From positions 1 through 24,718 of the IMG/VR virus record IMGVR_UViG_3300022693_000903: DNA of 24,718 bases, one strand, 5' to 3'. The notes beneath the pieces were generated by a model. The model did no database searches. It was not told the DNA's origin and was given only the letters and a program-made list of their open reading frames with translations. The position numbers and the translations under genes were made by a program. Origin of the DNA: a virus. Within the stretch, counting starts at the first letter, position 1; every line of letters begins with the position of its first letter. Of this stretch, positions 12,594 to 21,162 are shown piece after piece.

Positions 12594-14582
12594 ATGGCAA
12601 AGCACGAAACATCGTGGATACTTGAATTAGTAGACAATATTACCAAACCGTTGCGAAATATTACCGGTGTAACCGATGAGACCCGCAATACGGTAGATAA
12701 GGTAACTGCGTCTATTGGTGACCTCGATGAAGAGACCAGGGCTTTTGCTGAACGTTCTTTGAAATCTCATCGCGAGCTTTCTGAAGAAATTCAGAAAGAA
12801 CAAAATGAAATAAAAAAGCTTACCAATTGGTTAGAAGATCTAGGTGACCAAATAGATCCCTTAAAAAAAGCGCAGATAGACTTTGATATTAAGCAGGCGC
12901 AAACCAAAGCAAGAAGGTACCAGGAACAATTAGTCGAGATTGAACACGAACTCAAGCAAATTGAGAATGCTCCCGACAAAAAGAAAATGGAAGCTAATTG
13001 GGGGGCAGCCGTAGTAGTGGCAAATCAAACTGCAGAACTGGTAGAAAAAGCTTTGGGAACTTTTGATTTTGCAGTGGGAATAGAAGCCACGAGAACTCAA
13101 ATACAACGCTTAACCGGGGAAAGTGGAGATCGTCTAGATGAACTTACCGCAAAAGCGCATCGGTTAGGAAAGGTTTATAAAGAAGACCCTGCCGAAATTG
13201 CCAAGGCTGCTAATGTAATGACGCAGCAAATAGGAGGCTCTTTTGATGAGAATTTTGCACTGATTGAAGCCGGTTATCAAAAAGGGGCAAACCTTAATGG
13301 TGACTTTTTAGACCAGTTAAAAGAATATCCAACCTTTATCAAGCAAGTTGGTTTATCGGCTTCCGAAATGGTGGCCATAACGGCTCAAGCAAATAAAGAG
13401 GGCGTTTTTTCAGATAAAGCTTTAGACTCCATTAAAGAGGCAAACCTTTCTTTGCGTGAGATGGGACAACCCCAAATAGATGCGTTAAAAGGAATCGGTT
13501 TAGAAGCTAAAGATCTAGCCGATAAAACTGCATTTGAAGCTGTCCAAATGATCTCTAGGTCAATGGACGGGGCGACCGATCAAGCTAAGCAATTAGTTTT
13601 AGCAGATATTTTTAAGGGTGCAGGCGAAGACGCCGGGCTTGGTTGGGTTGAAGGTCTCGGTAGTATTGACATGGATATCAATAAGATTGAAAGCGTTCAA
13701 GAAGCCGGTGCGGGTATTCGCGGTTGGCTTGCCGGGCTTGAAAGTAGCTTTGCCAATACCTTCGGTAGTATCGTTACCAATGCCAACGAACTTAGCGGTG
13801 TAACTACAATGATTGCCTCTATGATTCCGATCATTCAAACCCTTTCTAAAGTTACTTGGGTACAAAATGCGGCCACTAAGGCGATGACCGCCGTGCAATG
13901 GCTTTGGAACGTGGCTTTAAATGCTAATCCGATTGGTTTAGTTATAGCCGGTGTTGCTGCTTTGGTGGGTGTTGTTACTTGGGCTTGGTCAGAATTTGAG
14001 GGCTTCCGAAAAATTGTAATGGGTGTTTGGGAAGTGATGAAGCTCTTTGCCGTGGTCATAAAAGACTTAGTCATTCAAAGGTTAAAAGATATGCTTTCGG
14101 GTATCACCGGTTTAGGTTCTGCCCTAATGAAATTCTTTAAAGGAGATTGGGAAGGAGCTTGGGAAGCCGGTAAGCAAGCCGTAACCGATTTATCAGGTAT
14201 TGAAGCGGGAACAGAAGCATTAGGAAAGCTTTCTACAGGAATTGCCGATGCTTATGCGACCGGAGCAGAAAAAGGCGCTGAAAGTTGGGCGGCCGATCAA
14301 GAAAAAGAAAAGCAAACTACCGGTGATTATGACTTTTCAAATATTGCCGGGACTGAAGCTCCAACACTTGATGGCTTAAATAAGATAAATACACCGAGTG
14401 GTTCCGGGTTAGGTTCGGGTGGTGCCAGTGCACCAAAAATGTTGAATGTTACCCTAAACGTCAATAATAATTTTGATGTAAAAGATGGTGCAGATTTCAT
14501 AAATAAACGTGATGAGATTTTAGACTATATCGTGGGCAGGATGAATGACACACTTAAAGATGCATTAATAGCAGCTACATAA
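12594..14582 (+). CDS. Tail tape measure protein
   Basis: This 662-aa protein is the longest in the window. Residues about 50-130 form a strong coiled coil rich in Glu, Lys and Gln. A TP901-like core follows (GIEATRTQIQRLTGES, then VMTQQIGGSFDENFALIEAG), and hydrophobic helices sit around residues 440-510 (NPIGLVIAGVAALVGVVTWAW and ELMKLF-like helices). These probably cross the host membrane at injection. A Gly/Ser-rich linker (about 595-615) precedes the C-terminal strands and helix. By the usual 1.5 angstrom per residue, the tail would be near 100 nm. It starts immediately after the chaperone stop (TAAATG). Confidence 0.9.
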   Translation: MAKHETSWILELVDNITKPLRNITGVTDETRNTVDKVTASIGDLDEETRAFAERSLKSHRELSEEIQKEQNEIKKLTNWLEDLGDQIDPLKKAQIDFDIKQAQTKARRYQEQLVEIEHELKQIENAPDKKKMEANWGAAVVVANQTAELVEKALGTFDFAVGIEATRTQIQRLTGESGDRLDELTAKAHRLGKVYKEDPAEIAKAANVMTQQIGGSFDENFALIEAGYQKGANLNGDFLDQLKEYPTFIKQVGLSASEMVAITAQANKEGVFSDKALDSIKEANLSLREMGQPQIDALKGIGLEAKDLADKTAFEAVQMISRSMDGATDQAKQLVLADIFKGAGEDAGLGWVEGLGSIDMDINKIESVQEAGAGIRGWLAGLESSFANTFGSIVTNANELSGVTTMIASMIPIIQTLSKVTWVQNAATKAMTAVQWLWNVALNANPIGLVIAGVAALVGVVTWAWSEFEGFRKIVMGVWEVMKLFAVVIKDLVIQRLKDMLSGITGLGSALMKFFKGDWEGAWEAGKQAVTDLSGIEAGTEALGKLSTGIADAYATGAEKGAESWAADQEKEKQTTGDYDFSNIAGTEAPTLDGLNKINTPSGSGLGSGGASAPKMLNVTLNVNNNFDVKDGADFINKRDEILDYIVGRMNDTLKDALIAAT

Positions 14583-15229
14583 TGGAAATGAATTATAACA
14601 TATCACAATTATTTGCGGAAAGCTTTGGACTTAAAGTTAACCAAGGTTATTCCCCTGAAATTGGTTCGGGAAAAGCAAATGATCCTAAAGGAATTTATGA
14701 GGGGATTAGTTTGACTAATTCATTGGAGGAGGCCGAGCGATTAAGCTTTTTAGGTACTCCAATTTTGTTTCCCATTTCTTTTTCTGCAGGTACCTATAAG
14801 AAGTATGATGATAATGGAGTGATCACAAATGAAATTATGCCGGAGTTCACTTTACCAAATACTTGCGTCCTCGACTTTAATAGGCCGAAAATTATTGCTA
14901 AAACCACTATGAGTAGTGGTTACGGAGAAGTAAAAGAAATATTTGGATTTAGGGATTGGCAAATAAATATCAAAGGCTTTTTTATTCCAGATCCTCAACA
15001 GCCTCAAGGTTTATTTTCTCCATACGAACAGGAAAATAGAATGAATGATTGGTATGAATTAGTTAGTTCTATTGGTATTCAAAATGTATTAATGTATAAC
15101 CGCAATATTTTAAATATCACTATAGAAGATTTTAGGGTACAAGGAGAACGCGGTAAACCTAATATGAGACCTTTTACGATTACGGCCACTAGTGATGATC
15201 CTATAGAATTTCAAATTACAAGAAAATGA
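14582..15229 (+). CDS. Baseplate/tail protein, DUF6046-like
   Basis: This 215-aa protein lies between tape measure and hub, a position taken in other myoviruses by the LysM-type baseplate protein (gp53, Mu gp43). The sequence has beta-rich blocks: LSFLGTPILFPISF, then GFRDWQINIKGFFIPD and NILNITIEDFRVQGERGKPN. The latter resembles the DUF6046 pattern of Bacteroidota phages, where a central 'GSxKExI...DY.I.I.G' block is followed by a strand with 'N..PF.......DD'. It probably joins the tape measure to the hub. The ATG shares a base with the preceding stop. Confidence 0.6.
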   Translation: MEMNYNISQLFAESFGLKVNQGYSPEIGSGKANDPKGIYEGISLTNSLEEAERLSFLGTPILFPISFSAGTYKKYDDNGVITNEIMPEFTLPNTCVLDFNRPKIIAKTTMSSGYGEVKEIFGFRDWQINIKGFFIPDPQQPQGLFSPYEQENRMNDWYELVSSIGIQNVLMYNRNILNITIEDFRVQGERGKPNMRPFTITATSDDPIEFQITRK

Positions 15230-16197
15230 CGTTAGCAATGATAGTTAAGCTGGTTTTTCCGGCTACCGAAAATAGAGATTATGCAATCACGATTAGAAGG
15301 GTTGAAGGCATCACTATTGAAAGTAGTTGGGAACTTTTAACCGATACGGCAACAATTACTATTGCTAGAAATGTACGATTTTTTAATAAACGTGAAGTTA
15401 GAGAGGTATTTCGTAATGGTGATCCGGTTGAGATTTGGATGGGTTACGATAAAGAAGAAAACTTAATTAAAGAATTTGAAGGATACATTACTTCAGTCTC
15501 TGCAGATATACCTATCGAAATTAAGTGTGAAGATAAAATGTTTGAGTTGAAAAAGCATAACGTGAATTATGCGATGAAAACAACTCATCTTAAAGATTTA
15601 ATAGCTGCTATTATTCCGGAGGGAATTAATACCGACGTAGCAGATATGGAGATTTCAAAAGAACGCTTTCCAAACACGACTACGGCAAAGGTTCTGGAGA
15701 AGCTTCAGGAGAGTAATATTTATTCCTACTTCAAAGGTCAAACGTTGGTAGTAGGTAAAATTTATAGTGACGATGAGGAAAGTCCGGTTGTTTTCAACTT
15801 CGCTAAAAACGTGGTTGATAATAACCTTCAATATAAATTAAAGGAAGATGTAATGGTTCTTATAAAAGCAACTTCAACACTTCCTAAAGGGCAAAAGATT
15901 TCGGCTGAATTTGGTGATAAAGGAGGTGTACAACAAAGCCTAAGTTATTATAACATCAATAGTAAAGACGCGCTTTTGATATTGTGTAAAGAAGATTACG
16001 AAAAGTTTAAAGTTGATGGATATAAGGGAGATATGACCATTTTCGGAATACCATCGATGCAGCACGGAATGAAGGCTGAGGTGATTAGTGATATTTATCC
16101 GGATCGAAATGGAACTTATTGGATCAAAAGCATAAGTAAATCTTTCAATAGAAATGGTTACCGGCAAACTTTAAACCTTGATCAAAGAGCAGCATAA
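15226..16197 (+). CDS. Baseplate hub protein (gpD/Mu gp44/T4 gp27-like)
   Basis: This 323-aa protein is of the late-control gpD/gp44 type. ESSWELLTDTATITIARNV and GDPVEIWMGYDKEENLIKEFEGYI are the first beta-barrel strands. The middle has the CEDKMFELKK block, and the C-terminus carries ISDIYPDRNGTYWIKSISKS, typical of hub barrels ('r.g.y.v..v'). A trimer of this protein caps the tube and holds the spike. Its ATG overlaps the previous TGA (ATGA), and the next gene overlaps its stop by one base. Confidence 0.75.
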   Translation: MTLAMIVKLVFPATENRDYAITIRRVEGITIESSWELLTDTATITIARNVRFFNKREVREVFRNGDPVEIWMGYDKEENLIKEFEGYITSVSADIPIEIKCEDKMFELKKHNVNYAMKTTHLKDLIAAIIPEGINTDVADMEISKERFPNTTTAKVLEKLQESNIYSYFKGQTLVVGKIYSDDEESPVVFNFAKNVVDNNLQYKLKEDVMVLIKATSTLPKGQKISAEFGDKGGVQQSLSYYNINSKDALLILCKEDYEKFKVDGYKGDMTIFGIPSMQHGMKAEVISDIYPDRNGTYWIKSISKSFNRNGYRQTLNLDQRAA

Positions 16198-16664
16198 TGG
16201 AAAAGCTAAAAGAATTCAAATCGCTTTTACAGAAAAAAGCCAAAGATCAAGTGCCAATACAGACCGAATGGGTAGCGGTAAAGTCTGTTAATTGGGAAGA
16301 GAAAACAATGGTCGGTACCGGCTTAGAAAATGGGTTGGATTATGAGGATGTTCTTTTAGGCCTTGGTTCATTTTACCGCAAACCTAAAGTTGGTACCATG
16401 GCTATTATTGGCACCATCAATAATAGTGCTGCAGCTTTTATGATCGATTGCGAAGAAACCGAAGAACTCGCATGGAAAAATGAGGAAAGTGAGTATAGAA
16501 TTACACCGGAAGGTTTTGAAGTAAAAAAAGGTAATGAAAGCCTTAAAAAAATCTTGAATGATTTTATCGATGAGGTCAACAAGATCGTAGTCATTCAGGG
16601 AACCACAATAAACCAAGTGGCGGTCGAAGAAATTAAACAACGTTTAAATACTGTTTTAATATAG
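16197..16664 (+). CDS. Putative baseplate spike/central OB-fold protein (gpV/gp45-like)
   Basis: This 155-aa protein follows the hub gene. Residues about 20-80 have alternating strands and glycines (WVAVKSVNWEEKTMVGTG, then VLLGLGSFYRKPKVGTMAIIG), as in the OB-fold of gpV/gp45 spike proteins. YRITPEGFEVKKG follows, resembling the start of a short beta-helix. A helical tail (LNDFIDEVNKIVV) ends the protein. It lacks a long spike repeat, so the needle tip may be a separate protein. Assignment by position and fold pattern. Confidence 0.6.
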   Translation: MEKLKEFKSLLQKKAKDQVPIQTEWVAVKSVNWEEKTMVGTGLENGLDYEDVLLGLGSFYRKPKVGTMAIIGTINNSAAAFMIDCEETEELAWKNEESEYRITPEGFEVKKGNESLKKILNDFIDEVNKIVVIQGTTINQVAVEEIKQRLNTVLI

Positions 16665-16669
16665 TTTAA

Positions 16670-16873
16670 ATGGCAATTACAGAACAACAATTAGCAATAA
16701 AAATTGAAGAGGCTTACGATGCCGTTTCTGGAGATTCTAATGTGAATCCGGAAGAAGCAAGAAAGCAAGTAGCGGAAGATCTTGCCGCGGCGATTGCACA
16801 ATTTGTAATTGGTAGACAAACCACCGGCGTAAGTTCTGATGGTGCAACCGTAAATACCACGATCAATGGCTAA
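16670..16873 (+). CDS. Small baseplate-region protein, unknown
   Basis: This 67-aa protein starts 5 bases after the spike gene and overlaps the next gene by 8 bases. It is helical and Ala/Glu-rich (EEARKQVAEDLAAAIAQFVIG), with a Gly/Thr-rich end (TTGVSSDGATVNTTING) that would suit a beta tip. I do not recognise it. Tight packing inside the baseplate block argues for a structural role, perhaps a spike tip or small wedge part. Confidence 0.65.
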   Translation: MAITEQQLAIKIEEAYDAVSGDSNVNPEEARKQVAEDLAAAIAQFVIGRQTTGVSSDGATVNTTING

Positions 16874-17135
16874 AGATATTGTACTGGATGAAAATAACGA
16901 CCTAAAAATTGTTGCTGGAGATTTTCTTACTGGAGAAACTGAAATGCAGGAAGTAGGTTTAATCCTTCAAAGCTACCAGGGCGAATGGAAAGAGAATCCA
17001 ATGATAGGATGCAATTTGGTCAAAGAAATTAGAGGGAATATCAACCCAATAAAAAGGGAGCGTGATATACGCGTGCAAATGCGACTAGACGGTAAAAGCT
17101 ATGATAAGATTAAGCAAAATATAACAATGAAATGA
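16866..17135 (+). CDS. Baseplate wedge protein, gp25/gpW-like
   Basis: This 89-aa protein opens MAKDIVLDENNDLKIVAGDF and continues with QEVGLILQSYQGEWKENPMIGCNL. The pattern of Asp-rich start, helix, then GEW and a small Gly turn is that of gp25/gpW (Mu gp46) and DUF2634 wedge proteins, which fasten the sheath to the baseplate. The end, IRVQMRLDGKSYDKIKQNI, fits the last strand and helix. The next gene overlaps its stop (ATGA). No PAAR-like or LysM features. Confidence 0.6.
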   Translation: MAKDIVLDENNDLKIVAGDFLTGETEMQEVGLILQSYQGEWKENPMIGCNLVKEIRGNINPIKRERDIRVQMRLDGKSYDKIKQNITMK

Positions 17136-17491
17136 TACAATTATTAATGAACAATTTAATGCCAATTCTTTCCCTTTTTTTTGGTACTGGAGGATTTATA
17201 GCGTGGTTCTTTGAAAGAAGAAAAAGAAAGGCACAAGCCATTTCCATTGAAACGCAAAACGAGAGTCAAGAAATTGCTAATGATAAATCTTTAATAGCTC
17301 TCTATAAAGAGGCTTTGGATGATCTTAACGGTAGATATGAGCGTAAGTTTAAAGAGATTACCGATATGTATGAGCGAAAAATTAAGCTTTTGGAAGATGA
17401 AATAAATCTACATAAAAGAATTATCGCCAACCTAAGAAAAGAAAACTCGGACTTACGTGGACGTATAAAAGAGCTTGAAGCTAAAAAATAA
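17132..17491 (+). CDS. Membrane protein with long coiled coil
   Basis: This 119-aa protein has one N-terminal membrane segment (residues about 5-27, LMNNLMPILSLFFGTGGFIAWF), followed by a basic stop-transfer (ERRKRK) and an 80-residue coiled coil rich in Lys and Glu to the end. It is not a typical baseplate protein. Possibilities are a holin-like membrane protein, of which no other is evident in the window, a tail-tip membrane piece, or a superinfection-exclusion protein. It is packed between baseplate genes by stop-start overlaps on both sides. Function is unproven. Confidence 0.65.
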   Translation: MIQLLMNNLMPILSLFFGTGGFIAWFFERRKRKAQAISIETQNESQEIANDKSLIALYKEALDDLNGRYERKFKEITDMYERKIKLLEDEINLHKRIIANLRKENSDLRGRIKELEAKK

Positions 17492-17778
17492 TGAACACCA
17501 TAACCGTCATCAAACACCAGTCGCTCTTCGATATATCCATACAAGCTTATGGAACGATTGAAGGTATCTTTTCGCTTTGTCTGGAAAATGATGTTGCGAT
17601 CACCGATGAGCTTGAACCCGGTCGGGTTCTCAACGTGCCGGAATATGACGGAGCTAACACCGAAATTGTAGAATACTACAAAGCAAGAAATATAAAACCG
17701 GCCACCGGAATCACGCAGCAAGAATCGGAAACCACCATACCTGAAGAAGGTTGTAACTATTGTAAACTATTTGAATAA
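17491..17778 (+). CDS. LysM-like tail protein (gpX-type)
   Basis: This 95-aa protein has a LysM-like domain at residues 3-50: ITVIKHQSLFDISIQAYGTIEG, then IFSLCLENDVAITDELEPGRVLNVP. This is the usual strand-helix-helix-strand order, with 'D...q.yG....i......N' and a final 'L.pG..L.vP'. Such short LysM proteins (P2 gpX, Mu gp43 N-terminus) bind the hub or peptidoglycan. The C-terminal tail has two Cys in CNYCKLFE. It starts one base inside the previous stop (TAATG) and ends the same way. Confidence 0.75.
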   Translation: MNTITVIKHQSLFDISIQAYGTIEGIFSLCLENDVAITDELEPGRVLNVPEYDGANTEIVEYYKARNIKPATGITQQESETTIPEEGCNYCKLFE

Positions 17779-18842
17779 TGGCAATACAAAGCATTGAAAT
17801 TTTAAAAGGATATATGACTTGTGAAGACCCAGCGGTTCGTAACAAGTATTATAATTTATTGGATAGCTTTTGGCATAAAACCAATGGCGATCTATTACTG
17901 AAGATTACAGAAACTTCAACCTACATTCAGTTAGATTTTACAAATGGTAAAACCGTTTCAATCCCTAAAATGCCCGATAGTGTGGCTATTAGTTTTGTTA
18001 CCGGTCTTCAAGATGCTTTAGGCGGAAAAGTCGATAAAGAACTTGGTAAAGGGCTTTCTACAAATGATTTTACCGATGAGCTTTTACAAAAGCTTAACGG
18101 ACTTGGAAATTATGTACACCCGGAATATCACCAAATTAGTGAGGTTCAAAACTTGCAGGAAGCTTTAGACGGTAAAGTCGATAAAGAACCGGGTAAAGAA
18201 TTATCTAGTAACGATTTTACCAATGCTTTAAAAGCAGCGGTAGAACAATACCAAAGAAGTTTGCAGGAGCAAATTATTAATAGCGGTGGTAATTACAACG
18301 GTATTGAAGTTACTGCCGGTACGCTCATTTTCACAAACGAGAATGCACAAGCGATTGTCAACGGCTTTAAAGGTGGTTTTCCTGAAATTACACTCATTAA
18401 CCGATCTGCTAGTTTTCTTACTCGTATAAATTCTAATAGTAGTAGTGTTGATGCAGATGCGATCCCTATTGATTTACCTAACGGAATGGCACAGATCGGC
18501 GTTAGAGGTACGGTAAAATTTAAGCTTTCGCCAAGTCTTGATAAATATGAAATGGTCAATGCTTTTGGTATTCCTTACGCACCTGAGCATTTAGGCATTA
18601 CCGAAACGCAGGTGATTGTTGTTAATCCCGATGGCTCTACCGAGGTGATGGAACTGGAAGAAATGGAGGTTTATCGAAATGCACAAACCACACCGATGAG
18701 CAAAGCAGAACTTAATACCGATTACGCCGATGTTCCTCAAGGCTTTATGGTGAATTGTGTAGAAATTAATACGATTTACAAAAAAGCCGATAACTCGGCC
18801 ACCGGTGAGTGGGAGAGCATCACCACAAAATCAGTTAGCTAA
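17778..18842 (+). CDS. Tail fibre protein with GKVDKE repeats
   Basis: This 354-aa fibre-like protein shows two copies of a repeat in residues 75-155: LQDALGGKVDKELGKGLSTNDF and LQEALDGKVDKEPGKELSSNDF, divided by YVHPEYHQISEVQN. 'KVDKE.GKGLS.NDFT' is a known repeat of phage and prophage fibre shafts. The N-terminal 70 residues probably bind the baseplate, and the C-terminal half is beta-rich, with ITETQVIVVNPDGSTEV-like strands. It probably forms a trimeric shaft to which the next protein attaches as tip. The next gene starts immediately after its stop (TAAATG). Confidence 0.75.
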   Translation: MAIQSIEILKGYMTCEDPAVRNKYYNLLDSFWHKTNGDLLLKITETSTYIQLDFTNGKTVSIPKMPDSVAISFVTGLQDALGGKVDKELGKGLSTNDFTDELLQKLNGLGNYVHPEYHQISEVQNLQEALDGKVDKEPGKELSSNDFTNALKAAVEQYQRSLQEQIINSGGNYNGIEVTAGTLIFTNENAQAIVNGFKGGFPEITLINRSASFLTRINSNSSSVDADAIPIDLPNGMAQIGVRGTVKFKLSPSLDKYEMVNAFGIPYAPEHLGITETQVIVVNPDGSTEVMELEEMEVYRNAQTTPMSKAELNTDYADVPQGFMVNCVEINTIYKKADNSATGEWESITTKSVS

Positions 18843-20108
18843 ATGCCAATTGTTAAAAGAAATAACAAGATTATGAAACGTGGCGGTAAGGTTCTTAACC
18901 GCTACATCAAAACGCTTACTTTTCAGGTGGAGGGCAGTTATTTTCCGTTAAATCCGTATAATACTTCAGTTCAACAAATACACCCAACATGCACTTTTAT
19001 GTTTTATTCCTCGGTGCCTAATACAGTAACTATAAATTTCGGTGATGGCGTTGTAGTCGTGAAAGAATTTATTGAAGAAACACCCGGTATATATGTTTTC
19101 GGATGGCGTGGAGAAAATAGTTATTATAACTCTCAGCCCTATGATGATGAGATTCATATATTTCAAGATGATACTACACAAGCTCGAAATATTTCTTTTG
19201 AGTTTGAAAACATTTTAGCAATTTATGAGAATCCTCTAAATTTTTGTGGAATAATTAAAACTCCACCGGAATGGGAATATACATCCCTTACTGAGTTAAA
19301 TATACTAAATACGTTAACAATAGAAGATATAGAGAGGGTGCCTTCTACTGTAACTAATAGATTAAGATTGCAAAACGCATTTTCCCAAAAGAAAACACAG
19401 ATACCCGACCAATGGTTTTCAGCAACAAATGTGAGATTCTTATACTTTGCGAATTCTTTTGATTTTTCAGATAGTTTAGCTTCAAACCTATACAAAATCA
19501 ATCAATTTCCGCTTGCAGAAATTATAGATTTTAATAGTTGCAATCTGAATAATTTACCTGATTCTATTAATGATCTTCATTATCTAGATCAGCTTAAAAT
19601 AGAAAGTAATGATTTTACTTCCATTCCTAAACTATCAAATCCTTCAGTAAAAAGGGTTGATATGTTTGGTAATAATCAAATTTCTAATCCTGTTATTCCT
19701 AATTGGAACGGTAACCTATATTTAGAAACTTTGAATTGGAATTTTACCCCTATCAACTCTCTAGATTTTTCAACTATTCCGCAAAACTGGAATGGAATGA
19801 AAAATTTAAAAACTATTAGATTAAATTTTAGTACCGATATACAGTTTAATAATTATATATCTAACCTTTACCAATTATGCACCGAAAATGCATTTATTGA
19901 TCCTTCTAGCCAAGAAGCTATCGATAGCGGATGGCCAAATCAATTTAGAGTATTGAATTGGGGAGATTCAAGCCTGACGGTAGACAACACAGTAGAACCC
20001 GCACCCGGTTTTCAAGCAGGAATTAGTAATGGAAGTCCGCAGCATAATGGCCATAAGGTTTATGCAATGCTTGTCAACTATGCTCACAATATTCAATTTA
20101 ATAACTAA
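18843..20108 (+). CDS. Leucine-rich-repeat protein, candidate receptor-binding tip
   Basis: This 421-aa protein has an N-terminal basic start, a PKD-like beta domain at about residues 48-115 (TCTFMFYSS-like start, VTINFGDGVVVVKEF), and a leucine-rich-repeat array at about 222-330. Repeats read IIDFNSCNLNNLPDSI, LDQLKIESNDFTSIP, VKRVDMFGNNQ and LKTIRLNFS. Base composition is more AT-rich than the neighbours (for example TTTTAATAGTTG stretches), which suggests a later addition. It lies in the fibre block and probably sits at the distal tip, where LRRs could bind a host surface protein or glycan. That role is inference; LRRs also occur in Bacteroidota surface proteins. Confidence 0.7.
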   Translation: MPIVKRNNKIMKRGGKVLNRYIKTLTFQVEGSYFPLNPYNTSVQQIHPTCTFMFYSSVPNTVTINFGDGVVVVKEFIEETPGIYVFGWRGENSYYNSQPYDDEIHIFQDDTTQARNISFEFENILAIYENPLNFCGIIKTPPEWEYTSLTELNILNTLTIEDIERVPSTVTNRLRLQNAFSQKKTQIPDQWFSATNVRFLYFANSFDFSDSLASNLYKINQFPLAEIIDFNSCNLNNLPDSINDLHYLDQLKIESNDFTSIPKLSNPSVKRVDMFGNNQISNPVIPNWNGNLYLETLNWNFTPINSLDFSTIPQNWNGMKNLKTIRLNFSTDIQFNNYISNLYQLCTENAFIDPSSQEAIDSGWPNQFRVLNWGDSSLTVDNTVEPAPGFQAGISNGSPQHNGHKVYAMLVNYAHNIQFNN

Positions 20109-20119
20109 AATAAAAAACG

Positions 20120-20311
20120 ATGAACGATAGAATTTTATTTGAATGGAACAACGATCAAGGTAAAGTAATATCTGTGGTGCAAGCTCCGCCATTTGTAAAT
20201 GTTTCAGGTTTATATAACAAATGTTTTTCCACTATTGCACAAGCGAAGACAATGATGCAAGCGATTGGCATCGATTATACCGCAATTGAAGATTACGAAA
20301 ATAACTTATAA
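20120..20311 (+). CDS. Small unknown protein in fibre block
   Basis: This 63-aa acidic protein lies between the LRR protein and baseplate J. It contains ILFEWNNDQGKVISVVQAPPF, then a helix (CFSTIAQAKTMMQAIGI) and an acidic end. No family recognised. Its stop overlaps the next ATG by one base. It might be a fibre chaperone, but there is no direct evidence. Confidence 0.6.
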   Translation: MNDRILFEWNNDQGKVISVVQAPPFVNVSGLYNKCFSTIAQAKTMMQAIGIDYTAIEDYENNL

Positions 20312-21162
20312 TGGCAGTACCAACGATAGCCCAGATAAAAGCACAAATACTGGCAGAAAAAGCCAACCAAGACGAATTACAAGGTTTAGACAGTACTTCC
20401 AACGCAGGTATTTTTAACCTTTTCGCCTATTGTGCGGCTTCGGTAATTTGGATTCAATACATGATGTTCGACACCTACCAAATCGAACTCGACCAAAAAA
20501 TAAGAGAGCAAAAAAAGTATTCTTTGCTTTGGTTTCGTGAACGAGCTTTGGCGTATAGACACGGCGAAGGCTTGGTAGAAGAAACAGACGAGTACGCCAC
20601 AGAAATAGATGAAAATACCAACCTACCGGTAAAGCGTGCAGCGGTCATTGAGTTAGAGCTTAACAATAGAAAACATTTGTTTATCAAAGTGGCCACCGAA
20701 GACGAAAATGAAGAGCTTGCGCCAGTAAGTGAAGCCGTAAGAACCGGGATAGAGCAATATTTTGCGATCATCAAACCCGCAGGAACTAAGATCATTGTCT
20801 TTACCGGCGAACCAGACGATTTAAAACTTAAAGTAAGGTTCTTTTACGACCCATTAATTTTTGACGAAAACGGCGCACGTATAGACGGTTCAGACAACAC
20901 CCCGGTACAAGACACGATAAGAAATTATTTAAAAGAATTGAAATTTAACGGTGAGTTTACTTTGGCGGCCTTGGAAGATCTTTTACAAAGTGTAGACGGT
21001 TGTGCAGATCGTGAGGCTTATATCGATGAAGCTTCGGCCAATTATCTTAATCCGCCGGACTACCAAGAAATCACTAGTAGCTATGTGGCCAATAGCGGTT
21101 ATATGCAAGTTACCGAAGAAAATTTAGATATTGAATTTATTGCGAAAACCGTGCAGTTATGA
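20311..21162 (+). CDS. Baseplate J-like wedge protein
   Basis: This 283-aa protein resembles the baseplate J family (P2 gpJ, Mu gp47). It has an N-terminal helix (TIAQIKAQILAEKANQ), aromatic-rich helices about residues 40-85 and VFTGEPDDLKLKVRFFYDP, a beta strand typical of the C-terminal domain. It then has IRNYLKELKFNGEFTLAALEDL, which matches the 'i..yi..l..g..~..s.l...i......v' pattern of J proteins. It lies just before the gpI-position gene, as in P2/Mu. It should form the wedge arms of the baseplate. The next ATG overlaps its TGA. Confidence 0.75.
   Translation: MAVPTIAQIKAQILAEKANQDELQGLDSTSNAGIFNLFAYCAASVIWIQYMMFDTYQIELDQKIREQKKYSLLWFRERALAYRHGEGLVEETDEYATEIDENTNLPVKRAAVIELELNNRKHLFIKVATEDENEELAPVSEAVRTGIEQYFAIIKPAGTKIIVFTGEPDDLKLKVRFFYDPLIFDENGARIDGSDNTPVQDTIRNYLKELKFNGEFTLAALEDLLQSVDGCADREAYIDEASANYLNPPDYQEITSSYVANSGYMQVTEENLDIEFIAKTVQL

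Noticed and set aside
13599-13898. 99-aa minus-strand frame within the tape measure
   Set aside because: Antisense to the tape measure coding sequence, with no start context or family features.
17132-17491. Definite holin
   Set aside because: One membrane segment and a long coiled coil do not match a known holin class and the gene is far from the endolysin; left as possible only.
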